A stretch of DNA of 6,911 nucleotides from Butyrivibrio sp. (GCF_024699075.1 NZ_JAILQF010000178.1:1-6911); one strand, 5' to 3'. Shown: positions 1-6,331, numbered from the stretch's first letter. The notes: generated by a model from the sequence alone, not told the origin. Made by a program: numbers and translations.

Positions 1-141
1 GTGTTATGGTTTATCTGTCCATCCTTTATATTATTGGATTCAAGATAAAAATGTCCCTCTTCAACATAATATGGAGTAGCAGTTCCAACGAAGGCATTTC
101 CAATGTCTTTGTATATATCCGATAGCTTACGCTGTTCCCAA
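1..141. repeat. Terminal direct repeat, left copy
   Basis: Bases 1-141 are identical, base for base, to 6771-6911 in the same orientation. The repeat covers the first part of recognition domain B and ends just beyond its R1 site. Because both copies sit exactly at the window edges, the simplest reading is a circular sequence of 6770 bp written with an overlap, not a true genomic duplication. The overlap length of 141 equals a k-mer size commonly used in metagenome assembly; that link is an inference. Confidence 0.95.
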
Positions 142-164
142 GATTCAAATGCTACATTTTTCAT
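1..164 (-). CDS. hsdS: hsdS cassette B, N-terminal part (continues at 6770 across the circular junction)
   Basis: This is the start of the half-length specificity gene described at 6332-6911. The ATG is at 162-164 (minus strand) and the protein begins MKNVAFESWEQRKLSDIYKD; the frame runs unbroken off base 1. Joined across the 141-base overlap it continues at 6770 and ends at 6332, giving 200 residues. The start is chosen because it is the only ATG in frame just ahead of WEQRKL, and 'V-x-F-x-x-WEQRKL' resembles the usual HsdS entry into a recognition domain. No clear Shine-Dalgarno sequence precedes it. The ATG instead lies inside the end of cassette A's frame (20-bp overlap, 145-164), so translation would probably depend on coupling to A. 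Confidence 0.75.
   Translation of the reverse strand, partial: MKNVAFESWEQRKLSDIYKDIGNAFVGTATPYYVEEGHFYLESNNIKDGQINHN
126..141 (-). repeat. Recombination repeat R1, cassette B copy (left end)
   Basis: Minus-strand TTGGGAACAGCGTAAG, encoding WEQRK at the start of recognition domain B. It is the same physical site as 6896-6911 if the sequence is circular. It lies in inverted orientation to the R1 copies at 733, 1299 and 1784. Confidence 0.85.
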
Positions 165-672
165 TTATAGACTTACGCTGATGAAGAGTGATAAGGTTAT
201 CGAGTTCATCTAATGCCTTAGCAATTTTCTTCTGCTCCGGTACTGATGGCATGAGCATCTGGCACTCACATAACTTGTCATAATAGAAGTATAGACGTAC
301 ACTTCCTTCCTGAAGTCGTTCTATCCATTTTGGAAATTCATCTGATTTAAACCAATGCCAAAGAAATCTATCATCGACATAATCAGCTGTTTGGAAAACC
401 TCATAAAGTGAGCTAACAATCACGTTTTCAGAGCCTTCATAGTATCCAATAGATCCAACATTTATTCTTGCTGGGTTATACGCAAAAGAGTTTGGCATTA
501 CAATATTGTATGCTTTTCTATCGGTATCTTTCATATATCCAAAGTCATCATGAGCTTCACTTTGGCGAATAAATCCATGCTCGTTTGTAATAGCATATGG
601 TTCAAGATCAAGGTTATCCTTGTTACGTTTGCCAGCATTCCATGTAAAATCTGAGAACTTACGCTGTTCCCA
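145..672 (-). CDS. hsdS: hsdS target-recognition domain cassette A, silent, no start codon
   Basis: This encodes one type I specificity-subunit recognition domain (Methylase_S type), which would read half of a bipartite DNA target. The frame opens at WEQRKFSDFTWNAG (TGG at 670-672) and runs about 167 residues to [23 protein letters not shown], then ends after SINEKCSI with a TGA at 145-147. Both flanks match the shared repeats R1 and R2. An in-frame TAA lies shortly upstream of WEQRK and no ATG, GTG or TTG occurs between it and the internal ATG at 532-534, so a start there would lose about 45 residues of the domain. It therefore looks like a silent store, or the front half of a gene whose start is supplied by recombination. 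Its end overlaps the start of cassette B by 20 bp in another frame. Its R2 differs from the other four copies at two bases, so it is the most diverged copy. Confidence 0.82.
   Translation of the reverse strand, partial: WEQRKFSDFTWNAGKRNKDNLDLEPYAITNEHGFIRQSEAHDDFGYMKDTDRKAYNIVMPNSFAYNPARINVGSIGYYEGSENVIVSSLYEVFQTADYVDDRFLWHWFKSDEFPKWIERLQEGSVRLYFYYDKLCECQMLMPSVPEQKKIAKALDELDNLITLHQRKSINEKCSI
172..204 (-). repeat. Recombination repeat R2, cassette A copy (diverged)
   Basis: Minus-strand copy of the repeat encoding [11 protein letters not shown] at the end of recognition domain A. The 22-bp core (180-201) has two differences from the cores of B, C, D and E, which are identical to one another. 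It ends in CATCAGCGTAAGT, shared with the B copy at 6392. Confidence 0.8.
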
Positions 673-673
673 A
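658..673 (-). repeat. Recombination repeat R1, cassette A copy
   Basis: Minus-strand TTGGGAACAGCGTAAG. It forms a perfect 16-bp inverted repeat with 733-748, the entry site of cassette C, across a 59-bp spacer. With the base run just before it, it shares TTTTCTTGGGAACAGCGTAA with the D copy. Confidence 0.85.
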
Positions 674-732
674 GAAAAAGTAAAATAGGTTTATACTAAT
701 ATGATGCAATGAAACAAAAGCTAAACGGAATT
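674..732. other. 59-bp spacer between divergent cassettes A and C, bounded by inverted R1 repeats
   Basis: The segment lies between the outward-facing R1 copies of A and C. It contains stop codons in frame with both cassettes (a TAA in the A frame on the minus strand, and TAA at 722-724 in the C frame), so neither cassette is read through from it. It also holds a promoter-like pair on the minus strand (690-717) and an ATG at 709-711 that is one base out of frame with cassette C. Being flanked by perfect inverted recombination repeats, it could itself be inverted. Confidence 0.6.
690..717 (-). promoter_or_regulatory. Possible sigma-70-type promoter reading toward cassettes A, B and hsdR
   Basis: On the minus strand, TTGTTT (712-717) is followed after 16 bases by TATAAA (690-695). 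This is a moderate match to the -35/-10 consensus in an AT-rich background, where chance matches are frequent. It would direct transcription into A, B and hsdR. No Shine-Dalgarno sequence or start codon for A follows it. Confidence 0.3.
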
Positions 733-748
733 TTGGGAACAGCGTAAG
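733..748 (+). repeat. Recombination repeat R1, cassette C copy
   Basis: Plus-strand TTGGGAACAGCGTAAG at the start of recognition domain C. The base before the 16-mer is T here but C in the A, B, D and E copies, so the exact shared length across all copies is 16 bp. Confidence 0.85.
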
Positions 749-1249
749 GTTGCTGAGATTACTAAATTTCATAAGCAAGGATTTTATACAACAGAGGATT
801 ACAACGAAAATAAGAAATATTATTTGTTAAGAGGTACAGATCTTACCGAGAATAAATTAGTGTTGAAAGATACACCAAAGATTGATGCTACAGAAAAAGA
901 TTATGCTGCGTTTAAAACTGAATTAGGTGATTTTCTTATAGTTAGAAGTGGAACTGTAGGAACATATGGCATTGTAGATGTTGATATTCCAGCGATTTTT
1001 GGTTCTTACTTAATAGATTTTAGGTTTGATATGGAACAAGTAACTAATGAGTTTTTTGGATACTTTTATCAATCAAACCTATTTAAATCACAGCTCAATA
1101 AAATAATCCAAACATCGGCTAACACAAATATTAATGCTGAAAATATTAAGTCAACAGTAATCTCATTGCCATATCTGGATGAGCAAAGACAGATTTCTAT
1201 TTATTTAGGAAAAATTGACAACCTTATCACCCTTCATCGGCGTATGTAA
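734..1249 (+). CDS. hsdS: hsdS target-recognition domain cassette C, silent
   Basis: A single HsdS recognition domain of about 171 residues. It starts [17 protein letters not shown] at 734, includes [18 protein letters not shown] in the middle (the common 'D-hydrophobic-x-R-S-G-x-x-G' strand of these domains), and ends [20 protein letters not shown] followed by HRRM and TAA at 1247-1249. Both shared repeats are present. An in-frame TAA at 722-724 blocks read-in from upstream. The only candidate start is a TTG at 824-826, which has no evident ribosome site and would drop the first 30 residues of the domain, so a silent cassette is more likely than an expressed gene. The QRK of other copies is changed to RRM, and no C-terminal tail follows. 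Confidence 0.85.
   Translation, partial: WEQRKVAEITKFHKQGFYTTEDYNENKKYYLLRGTDLTENKLVLKDTPKIDATEKDYAAFKTELGDFLIVRSGTVGTYGIVDVDIPAIFGSYLIDFRFDMEQVTNEFFGYFYQSNLFKSQLNKIIQTSANTNINAENIKSTVISLPYLDEQRQISIYLGKIDNLITLHRRM
1217..1246 (+). repeat. Recombination repeat R2, cassette C copy
   Basis: The 22-bp core at 1217-1238 is identical to the cores in B, D and E and encodes DNLITLH. It continues as CGGCGTATG, where A and B read CAGCGTAAG. Confidence 0.85.
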
Positions 1250-1265
1250 AAAAACAGCTTTTGCT
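1247..1265. repeat. Imperfect inverted repeat, left arm, flanking cassette D
   Basis: TAAAAAAACAGCTTTTGCT is complementary at 17 of 19 positions to AGCGAAAGCTGTTTTCTTA at 1757-1775. The right arm overlaps the 3' end of D's R2 site, so the left arm may be the scar of an older inversion that left a reversed R2 tail in front of D. Confidence 0.55.
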
Positions 1266-1298
1266 CAACCAACAGACAATCCTGCCGAAAACATTTTC

Positions 1299-1314
1299 TT
1301 GGGAACAGCGTAAG
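1299..1314 (+). repeat. Recombination repeat R1, cassette D copy
   Basis: Plus-strand TTGGGAACAGCGTAAG at the start of domain D, preceded by TTTTC as in the cassette A copy. It is in direct orientation with the C and E copies and inverted to the A and B copies. Confidence 0.85.
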
Positions 1315-1776
1315 CTTGGAGAAGTACTGAAATATGAGCAGCCTGGACCATATATTGTAAGCAGTACAGACTATGACGATAGTTATGAAACACCTGTATT
1401 AACTGCTGGACAATCATTTATTCTTGGCTACACAGATGAAACTGAAGGGATTAAAAATGCAAGTCCCGAGGAACCAGTAATAATATTTGATGATTTTACT
1501 ACATCATCACATTTTGTTGATTTTTCCTTTAAAGTCAAGAGTTCAGCAATGAAGCTTCTCACCTTAAGAGATACATCAGATGATATTTACTGCGTTACGA
1601 ATATTCTTCAAAACTTGAATTATGTTCCTTCAAGTCATGAACGACATTGGATATCTATTTTTTCAGATTTCGATGTTTTGATACCAAAGAGTAAAGACGA
1701 GCAAGCCAAAGTAGGAAGTTACTTTAGAAATCTCGACAACCTTATCACCCTTCATCAGCGAAAGCTGTTTTCTTAA
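1300..1776 (+). CDS. hsdS: hsdS target-recognition domain cassette D, silent
   Basis: The shortest of the five recognition domains, about 155 residues. It begins [20 protein letters not shown] at 1300, carries [19 protein letters not shown] in the middle, and ends [20 protein letters not shown] then LHQRKLFS and TAA at 1774-1776. The frame is open a little further upstream, and a TTG at 1261-1263 would add [13 protein letters not shown], but it has no ribosome site and that peptide does not look like a normal HsdS N-terminus. The '[10 protein letters not shown]...[17 protein letters not shown]' sequence pattern is typical of Firmicute HsdS recognition domains. No C-terminal tail follows R2, so this too looks like a silent store. 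Confidence 0.85.
   Translation, partial: WEQRKLGEVLKYEQPGPYIVSSTDYDDSYETPVLTAGQSFILGYTDETEGIKNASPEEPVIIFDDFTTSSHFVDFSFKVKSSAMKLLTLRDTSDDIYCVTNILQNLNYVPSSHERHWISIFSDFDVLIPKSKDEQAKVGSYFRNLDNLITLHQRKLFS
1735..1764 (+). repeat. Recombination repeat R2, cassette D copy
   Basis: The 22-bp core at 1735-1756 is identical to those of B, C and E. It continues as CAGCGAAAG, so LHQRK is kept but with one base changed against A and B. Confidence 0.85.
1757..1775. repeat. Imperfect inverted repeat, right arm, flanking cassette D
   Basis: AGCGAAAGCTGTTTTCTTA is the partner of the arm at 1247-1265 (17 of 19 complementary positions). It spans the end of D's R2 site and D's stop codon. Confidence 0.55.
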
Positions 1777-1783
1777 TATTAAC

Positions 1784-1799
1784 TTGGGAACAGCGTAAG
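1784..1799 (+). repeat. Recombination repeat R1, cassette E copy
   Basis: Plus-strand TTGGGAACAGCGTAAG at the start of domain E, only 8 bp beyond the stop codon of D. Confidence 0.85.
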
Positions 1800-2306
1800 T
1801 TGGGAGAAATTGGAACTGCAAAGTCCGGAATAGGCTTCCCGGATGCTGAACAAGGTGGGGCAGAAGGCATTCCATTCTTCAAAGTATCAGATATGAATAC
1901 TGAGGGAAATGAGAATGAACTTGTGGTTGCAAACAATTATGTCACTGAGGAACAAATCAGCAGAAAAAAATGGAATGTGATAGATGATGTTCCTGCAATT
2001 TTCTTTGCCAAAGTTGGAGCTGCTGTAATGTTGAATCGCAAGCGTTTAGTGCGTTTTCCGTTTCTTTTGGATAATAACACGATGGCATATGTTTTTAATA
2101 AAGGCATATGGGATTGCGACTTCGGAAAAACACTTTTTGAAACGATAGATTTAACAAAGTTAACGCAGGTTGGAGCTTTGCCTTCATACAATGCATCTGA
2201 TGTTGAAGATGTATGTATTAGCATCCCAGATAGAACTGAACAAGAAGTGATTGGCAAGTATTTCAAACAGCTTGACAACCTTATCACCCTTCATCGGCGT
2301 GTGTGA
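1785..2306 (+). CDS. hsdS: hsdS target-recognition domain cassette E, silent
   Basis: A single HsdS recognition domain of about 173 residues. It starts [20 protein letters not shown] at 1785 and includes EGIPFFKVSDMNTEGNE, the usual 'G-x-P-F-x-K-V-x-D-M' entry strand of these domains. It then has VPAIFFAKVGAAVMLNRKRL and ends RTEQEVIGKYFKQLDNLITL, then HRRV and TGA at 2304-2306. A TTG at 1800-1802 lies in frame but inside R1, with no ribosome site; it is unlikely to be a real start. The frame differs from that of D, 8 bp upstream. No C-terminal tail is present, because the recombinase begins 26 bp further on. Function as a stored recognition domain is inferred from the flanking repeats. Confidence 0.85.
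   Translation, partial: WEQRKLGEIGTAKSGIGFPDAEQGGAEGIPFFKVSDMNTEGNENELVVANNYVTEEQISRKKWNVIDDVPAIFFAKVGAAVMLNRKRLVRFPFLLDNNTMAYVFNKGIWDCDFGKTLFETIDLTKLTQVGALPSYNASDVEDVCISIPDRTEQEVIGKYFKQLDNLITLHRRV
2274..2303 (+). repeat. Recombination repeat R2, cassette E copy
   Basis: The 22-bp core at 2274-2295 is identical to B, C and D. It continues as CGGCGTGTG, close to the C copy (CGGCGTATG). It is the last recombination repeat before the recombinase gene. Confidence 0.85.
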
Positions 2307-2316
2307 AACTATTACG

Positions 2317-2325
2317 AAAGGAGGG
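2317..2325 (+). promoter_or_regulatory. Strong ribosome-binding site of the recombinase
   Basis: AAAGGAGGG lies 7 bases before the ATG at 2333. It decides the start in favour of this ATG over the in-frame GTG at 2303, which overlaps the stop codon of cassette E and has no such site. Confidence 0.85.
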
Positions 2326-2332
2326 CTTACAT

Positions 2333-3268
2333 ATGCATACAACGATAGTTGATAAAAGCGATATGCTATTTTGCGATTATTACAAGCAATGGATTTCTGT
2401 ATATAAAGAAGGCGCCATTCGACCTGTCACAATGAACAAGTATTACATGGCACATCAATGGCTTCTGAAACTAATTCCAGAATTAGTAATTAGCGATCTT
2501 GATCGAATTTCGTATCAAAAGCTCCTCAACGACTATGCCATAGATCACGAGCGCCAGACCACAATGGATTTTCACCATCACCTAAAATGCGCAATCCTGG
2601 ATGCAGTTGATGAAGGCTTGATTCCACATGACCCTACAAGGAAGGCTATTATTAAAGGCAAACAACCTCGAGATAAGAAGCCCAAATACCTCAATCAATA
2701 TGAGCTGCATAAGTTACTGGACGATCTAGATTTATCAGATTCTATTAACATGGATTGGCTTATTCTTCTCATTGCAAAAACCGGAATGCGTTTTTCTGAG
2801 GCATTAGCATTAACTCCAAAAGATTTTGATTTAAGTCATCAATTGCTCTCTGTCTCAAAAACGTGGGACTACAAAGGAAAAGGAGGTTTTTTGCCTACCA
2901 AGAACCAGTCTTCTGTTCGCAAAATACCTCTTGATTGGCAAACAGTCATCCAATTTGCAGAGTTAATCAAACATTTACCAGAAGATAAGCCCATTTTCAT
3001 CAGTAAGAAAGTTTACAATTCTACAATTAACGACCTTCTTGCTAGACACTGTCGCAATGTCGAGGTTCCTATAATATCAGTTCATGGATTACGTCATACC
3101 CACGCATCTCTCCTACTCTTCGCAGGCGTATCTATAGCAAGTGTTGCCAGAAGGTTAGGGCACTCTAATATTACAACCACTCAAAAGACCTACCTTCACA
3201 TCATTCAGGAACTAGAAAGCAAAGATATCGACATCATAATGCGGTCATTATCAAATTTGAACTCATAA
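2333..3268 (+). CDS. Tyrosine recombinase (phage integrase family), probable hsdS shuffling enzyme
   Basis: A 311-residue tyrosine site-specific recombinase. The N-terminal part (about 10-95) has the helical look of a core-binding/SAM-like domain (FCDYYKQWISVYKEG, then a T-x-x-x-Y helix). The catalytic domain occupies about 118-305. Visible active-site residues are R153 in KTGMRFSEAL, K190 in the beta-hairpin LPTKNQSS, H251 and R254 in SVHGLRHTHAS, H277 in RRLGHSNI and the nucleophile Y287 in TTQKTYLHI. The set is complete, so the enzyme should be active. It follows the silent cassettes on the same strand, 26 bp after E, and has its own strong ribosome site. Similar recombinases sit beside phase-variable type I loci in Firmicutes (for example CreX/PsrA at the pneumococcal SpnIII locus) and invert hsdS segments. 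That this one acts on R1 and R2 is inferred from position. It could also be a mobile-element integrase, but no other element genes are seen. Confidence 0.92.
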   Translation: MHTTIVDKSDMLFCDYYKQWISVYKEGAIRPVTMNKYYMAHQWLLKLIPELVISDLDRISYQKLLNDYAIDHERQTTMDFHHHLKCAILDAVDEGLIPHDPTRKAIIKGKQPRDKKPKYLNQYELHKLLDDLDLSDSINMDWLILLIAKTGMRFSEALALTPKDFDLSHQLLSVSKTWDYKGKGGFLPTKNQSSVRKIPLDWQTVIQFAELIKHLPEDKPIFISKKVYNSTINDLLARHCRNVEVPIISVHGLRHTHASLLLFAGVSIASVARRLGHSNITTTQKTYLHIIQELESKDIDIIMRSLSNLNS

Positions 3269-3291
3269 ACCCATTGCACACGTCGATGAAA

Positions 3292-3327
3292 AAAAGCTTG
3301 CAGACTTTTTCCTGTCTGCAAGCTTTT
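3292..3327. terminator. Bidirectional intrinsic terminator between the recombinase and hsdR
   Basis: A perfect 14-bp stem, AAAAGCTTGCAGAC (3292-3305) with GTCTGCAAGCTTTT (3314-3327), closes an 8-base loop. The plus strand runs on into TTTTATTAT, and the minus strand into a T tract (from the A run at 3289-3295). It can therefore stop transcripts of both convergent genes: the recombinase ends 23 bp before it and hsdR ends 8 bp from its other side. Confidence 0.9.
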
Positions 3328-3334
3328 ATTATCA

Positions 3335-6289
3335 TCAAAGTAATGGAGCAATAACTGTCATCAACTCTTCCTTAAAATCTCGAATTAATGCACCATTAAA
3401 TTTAAACTTAGGCAACGCATCCTCTGTAGCTTCTTTATACGCTGCGTAATCTGCATTTTCCTTCAACTTATTCTCATTTGCAAGTTCACCATCCTTGAAG
3501 TTATAAGCCTCATACTTGACATCTTCAAAATCAATAAACCACTTATCAGCAAATTTCTCAAGTTCCTTATCAATAGCTGTATAACGCATCTGATTGATAA
3601 TTACTGACATATCTTGTCCCATGAACTTAGTCTTATCACTTTCAATTTCATCAAGTACCTGCATGAGAATTCCACTAAGTCCTGGATTATCTTCTGCATA
3701 CTCTTTGACAATTTCACGAAGTTCTAATAACTTGTGTTCAAATTCAGCCTCATCAAAATCTTCATCTTCTGGTTTCAAGAAATCAACAAATCCCTGAAGC
3801 AATTCTACGATATACTCAAAATCAATCTTGAATTTATTGAAAGCCACTAAATCATAATCATCTGTAATGATTGGGTCATCTGGATTTTCAGGCTTATCCT
3901 TTTTCAAAAGTTCAACAATATTCTTGTATGCCGCAGCATAATCCTCATAATCATTCTGACTAAACTCAAACTTCTTCATCAAATCCGGAGTATAGGTAGA
4001 GAACGATTTTAAATGAGCATAGTCATGATCCAGATCTCTAAATAAACGTATAAATGTCTTCATCTGCTTTTTTGAAAGATTAAGAGTATGTGCAGGTGTC
4101 GGAGCAAAAGTTCTAATTGTCTTCAATGACAAATTAAAATTCTCCAACACTGTATCCCAATCCTCTGCTATTGCCTTACCAAATCCACCTTTAGAATACA
4201 GTATTAATGCATCATTAATTTTCTTCTTATATTCCTTAGGCGAGCGGAATGTAACAATTTGACCATACTCCTTGTTTGTATCGAACAATCGATTCGTACG
4301 TGAAAACGCCTGAATCAGTCCCTGTGGACTCATTGGAGGTCTATCAATAAACAGTGTGGATAAACACGGTGCATCAAATCCAGTAAGCAAACGGTCTACA
4401 ACAATAACCAAATCAATCTGCTGATCTCTGTCTAAGTAACGTTTCTCCTTTCTTGCAAGGCGGTCATTCAAGTTATTATTATATGCATTCAATCCTTCCA
4501 ACTGATATCTAGTACCAAAAACACCGTTATAATAAGCTAGTATCCGTCGCATTGCATCTTGGTTAGCCTGTGAAGATTCATCGTTTTCTGAAACAGAGAA
4601 TGTAACCGCAACCTTAGGAAAATCAGGGAATGCACGCTTAATCTCCTCATTTATCTTAAGCTCGTCCTCATCATTCTTTATTTTCATAATAAAATCATAG
4701 TATTTCTGTGCAGTCGCAATAGACTCAACTGTAAGCATAGCTTCATATGATTTACCTCGGCCATTCTGCATACCAAACTTTGCAGTTGATTGATTAAGAA
4801 TAATATTAAGGACATTTCTCATATGATTTTCACTATGATAATATGCCTCTTCCTCGTCTGGCTTTACATCCTTGGGTCCAAGATTCTCGACATTGAATCC
4901 CAAAACAGCCCCATCATGAATCGCTTCTTTAATGGTATAACTATGCAAACATGGGCCATATAATTCTTCTGTAGTCTGAGCCAAATCACCTTTCTGCTCA
5001 TATTTATTTTCTTCAAAAATAGGAGTTCCAGTAAATCCAAACCAAATAGAATTACTGAAAAATCTCTCTATCTCACGCTTGGTTTGAGGTGTCACAGCTC
5101 TATGACATTCATCTACAACAAAGGCAACTTTCAGTGAACGAATCTTTTCATATTCTTTTGTACCTTCCTGTAAACGACGATTTATCATTACCTGCATTTT
5201 TTGTCTTGTGGTAACTATCATCTGGCGATTGTCATCCGCAAGTCTCTTAATTAAGCTACCCACATTTTCGGTATCATCTACGTCAATCGTATCGTTATCT
5301 GCATAAGACTGGAACGCACCTTTTGTCTGCATATCCAAATCTTTTCTATCAATCAAGAATACGGTTTTCTCAATTGATGGAATATCCATCAAAAGATTTC
5401 TTGTAGCCTTATAAGAGGTCATGGTTTTACCTGATCCTGTTGTATGCCAGATGAAACCAGATTTTCCAGACTTAGATGCCGCTCTCATAGCTTCAATCGC
5501 ATGAATCTGATATGGTCGTAAAATAAGAAGTTTCTTCTTATCATTATCCAAAACTGTATACTTTGTTACCATTTCATGCGCCTTAGGAATTCGTAATACA
5601 TCCTTTGCAAACTCAATATAATCGCATACAGGTATATTTTCTTCATCAATCCAACCTGTTAAGAACTTTTTATTCAATTCTGTATCACGAGCGGCTGAAA
5701 AATACTTTGTATCTACAGCATTACTTACTACAAACATCTGGACATTTGAAAAAATCCCGTGGAATTTACCTTCAGCAATGTACTTCTTAATCTGTCTATA
5801 GCCATCAATATAAGGATGTTCCTTATTCTTTAATTCAATGTGAATCATCGGAATACCATTAATGAGAAGGCTAACATCAAATCTTCTATCTCTGCTTCCA
5901 GCATCTTCCTCATCCTTAAAAGCCTGATACTGATTGATAACCTCGTATACACTTGTACCTCCGGCAATATGTTCGTTATTCATAACAACAAGGTGTAATG
6001 TTTCATTGCCTCGCTGTACATGAACATATACTTTACCATTCTCACCTACCAACCATTTGCCAGCATCATAAAATGATGCATGCGATAAGTCATTCTTTAC
6101 CTTAGCAAATTCAGACTCGCTAAGTGGCTGATCATCAAGTTTCGCCTTATTATTCTGTTCAAGAATATATTTGAAATTTTTCCAAAGATCCTCCTCGGTT
6201 CTAATATCAGGGCGATATGTCCACTGAGAATCTTCGCTACAAAGCTGCTCTATAAGCCTTTTCTCCAATACAGATTCTAACTCCGCCAT
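3335..6289 (-). CDS. hsdR: Type I restriction enzyme HsdR subunit (endonuclease and DNA translocase)
   Basis: A 984-residue motor and nuclease subunit, near the usual 950-1050 for the EcoR124I-like family. The N-terminal nuclease (about 1-240) shows a PD-(D/E)xK centre: D138 in RRFDVSLL, then E152 and K154 in HIELKNK, with the type I 'QxxxY' motif at Q166-Y170 (RQIKKY). The SF2 helicase motor follows: Walker A HTTGSGKT at 282-289, DECH at 393-396, TGTP at 420-423, a DRLLTGFDAP motif V at 632-641 and QAFSRTNR motif VI at 660-667. A helical C-terminal region (about 720-984) would contact HsdM. All motifs are present and nothing is broken. The ATG is fixed by GGAAGGAAG 6 bases upstream. It lies 42 bp after the half-S gene B on the same strand, so the two probably form one transcript. 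Cleavage needs HsdM and HsdS partners, and HsdM is not in the window. Confidence 0.96.
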   Translation of the reverse strand: MAELESVLEKRLIEQLCSEDSQWTYRPDIRTEEDLWKNFKYILEQNNKAKLDDQPLSESEFAKVKNDLSHASFYDAGKWLVGENGKVYVHVQRGNETLHLVVMNNEHIAGGTSVYEVINQYQAFKDEEDAGSRDRRFDVSLLINGIPMIHIELKNKEHPYIDGYRQIKKYIAEGKFHGIFSNVQMFVVSNAVDTKYFSAARDTELNKKFLTGWIDEENIPVCDYIEFAKDVLRIPKAHEMVTKYTVLDNDKKKLLILRPYQIHAIEAMRAASKSGKSGFIWHTTGSGKTMTSYKATRNLLMDIPSIEKTVFLIDRKDLDMQTKGAFQSYADNDTIDVDDTENVGSLIKRLADDNRQMIVTTRQKMQVMINRRLQEGTKEYEKIRSLKVAFVVDECHRAVTPQTKREIERFFSNSIWFGFTGTPIFEENKYEQKGDLAQTTEELYGPCLHSYTIKEAIHDGAVLGFNVENLGPKDVKPDEEEAYYHSENHMRNVLNIILNQSTAKFGMQNGRGKSYEAMLTVESIATAQKYYDFIMKIKNDEDELKINEEIKRAFPDFPKVAVTFSVSENDESSQANQDAMRRILAYYNGVFGTRYQLEGLNAYNNNLNDRLARKEKRYLDRDQQIDLVIVVDRLLTGFDAPCLSTLFIDRPPMSPQGLIQAFSRTNRLFDTNKEYGQIVTFRSPKEYKKKINDALILYSKGGFGKAIAEDWDTVLENFNLSLKTIRTFAPTPAHTLNLSKKQMKTFIRLFRDLDHDYAHLKSFSTYTPDLMKKFEFSQNDYEDYAAAYKNIVELLKKDKPENPDDPIITDDYDLVAFNKFKIDFEYIVELLQGFVDFLKPEDEDFDEAEFEHKLLELREIVKEYAEDNPGLSGILMQVLDEIESDKTKFMGQDMSVIINQMRYTAIDKELEKFADKWFIDFEDVKYEAYNFKDGELANENKLKENADYAAYKEATEDALPKFKFNGALIRDFKEELMTVIAPLL

Positions 6290-6295
6290 ACTACA

Positions 6296-6304
6296 CTTCC
6301 TTCC
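6296..6304 (-). promoter_or_regulatory. Ribosome-binding site of hsdR
   Basis: Minus-strand GGAAGGAAG lies 6 bases before the ATG at 6287-6289, in the 42-bp gap after the stop codon of hsdS-B. No convincing separate promoter is seen in that gap. Confidence 0.75.
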
Positions 6305-6331
6305 AATATTGATATATCTTCACTTCTAGTT

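Noticed and set aside
1663..1936. Two minus-strand open frames across the D/E junction
   Set aside because: They are antisense to the well-supported domains D and E and have no ribosome site or recognisable sequence.
1937..2287. Minus-strand open frame of 116 codons
   Set aside because: Fully antisense to domain E; low-complexity Ser/Thr-rich product typical of shadow frames.
126..2303. CRISPR-like repeat array
   Set aside because: The repeats are spaced by about 460-520 bp of coding domain, occur in both orientations and encode conserved HsdS motifs; there are no short spacers and no cas genes.
2303..2332. GTG at 2303 as the recombinase start
   Set aside because: It would add ten residues (MKLLRKEGLH) that translate the ribosome-binding site itself; the ATG at 2333 has an ideal AAAGGAGGG at normal spacing.
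3594..3797. Plus-strand small frame inside hsdR
   Set aside because: Antisense to the conserved C-terminal part of hsdR; serine-rich shadow translation without a ribosome site.
5605..5790. Plus-strand small frame inside hsdR
   Set aside because: Antisense to the nuclease-domain coding region, with no supporting signal.
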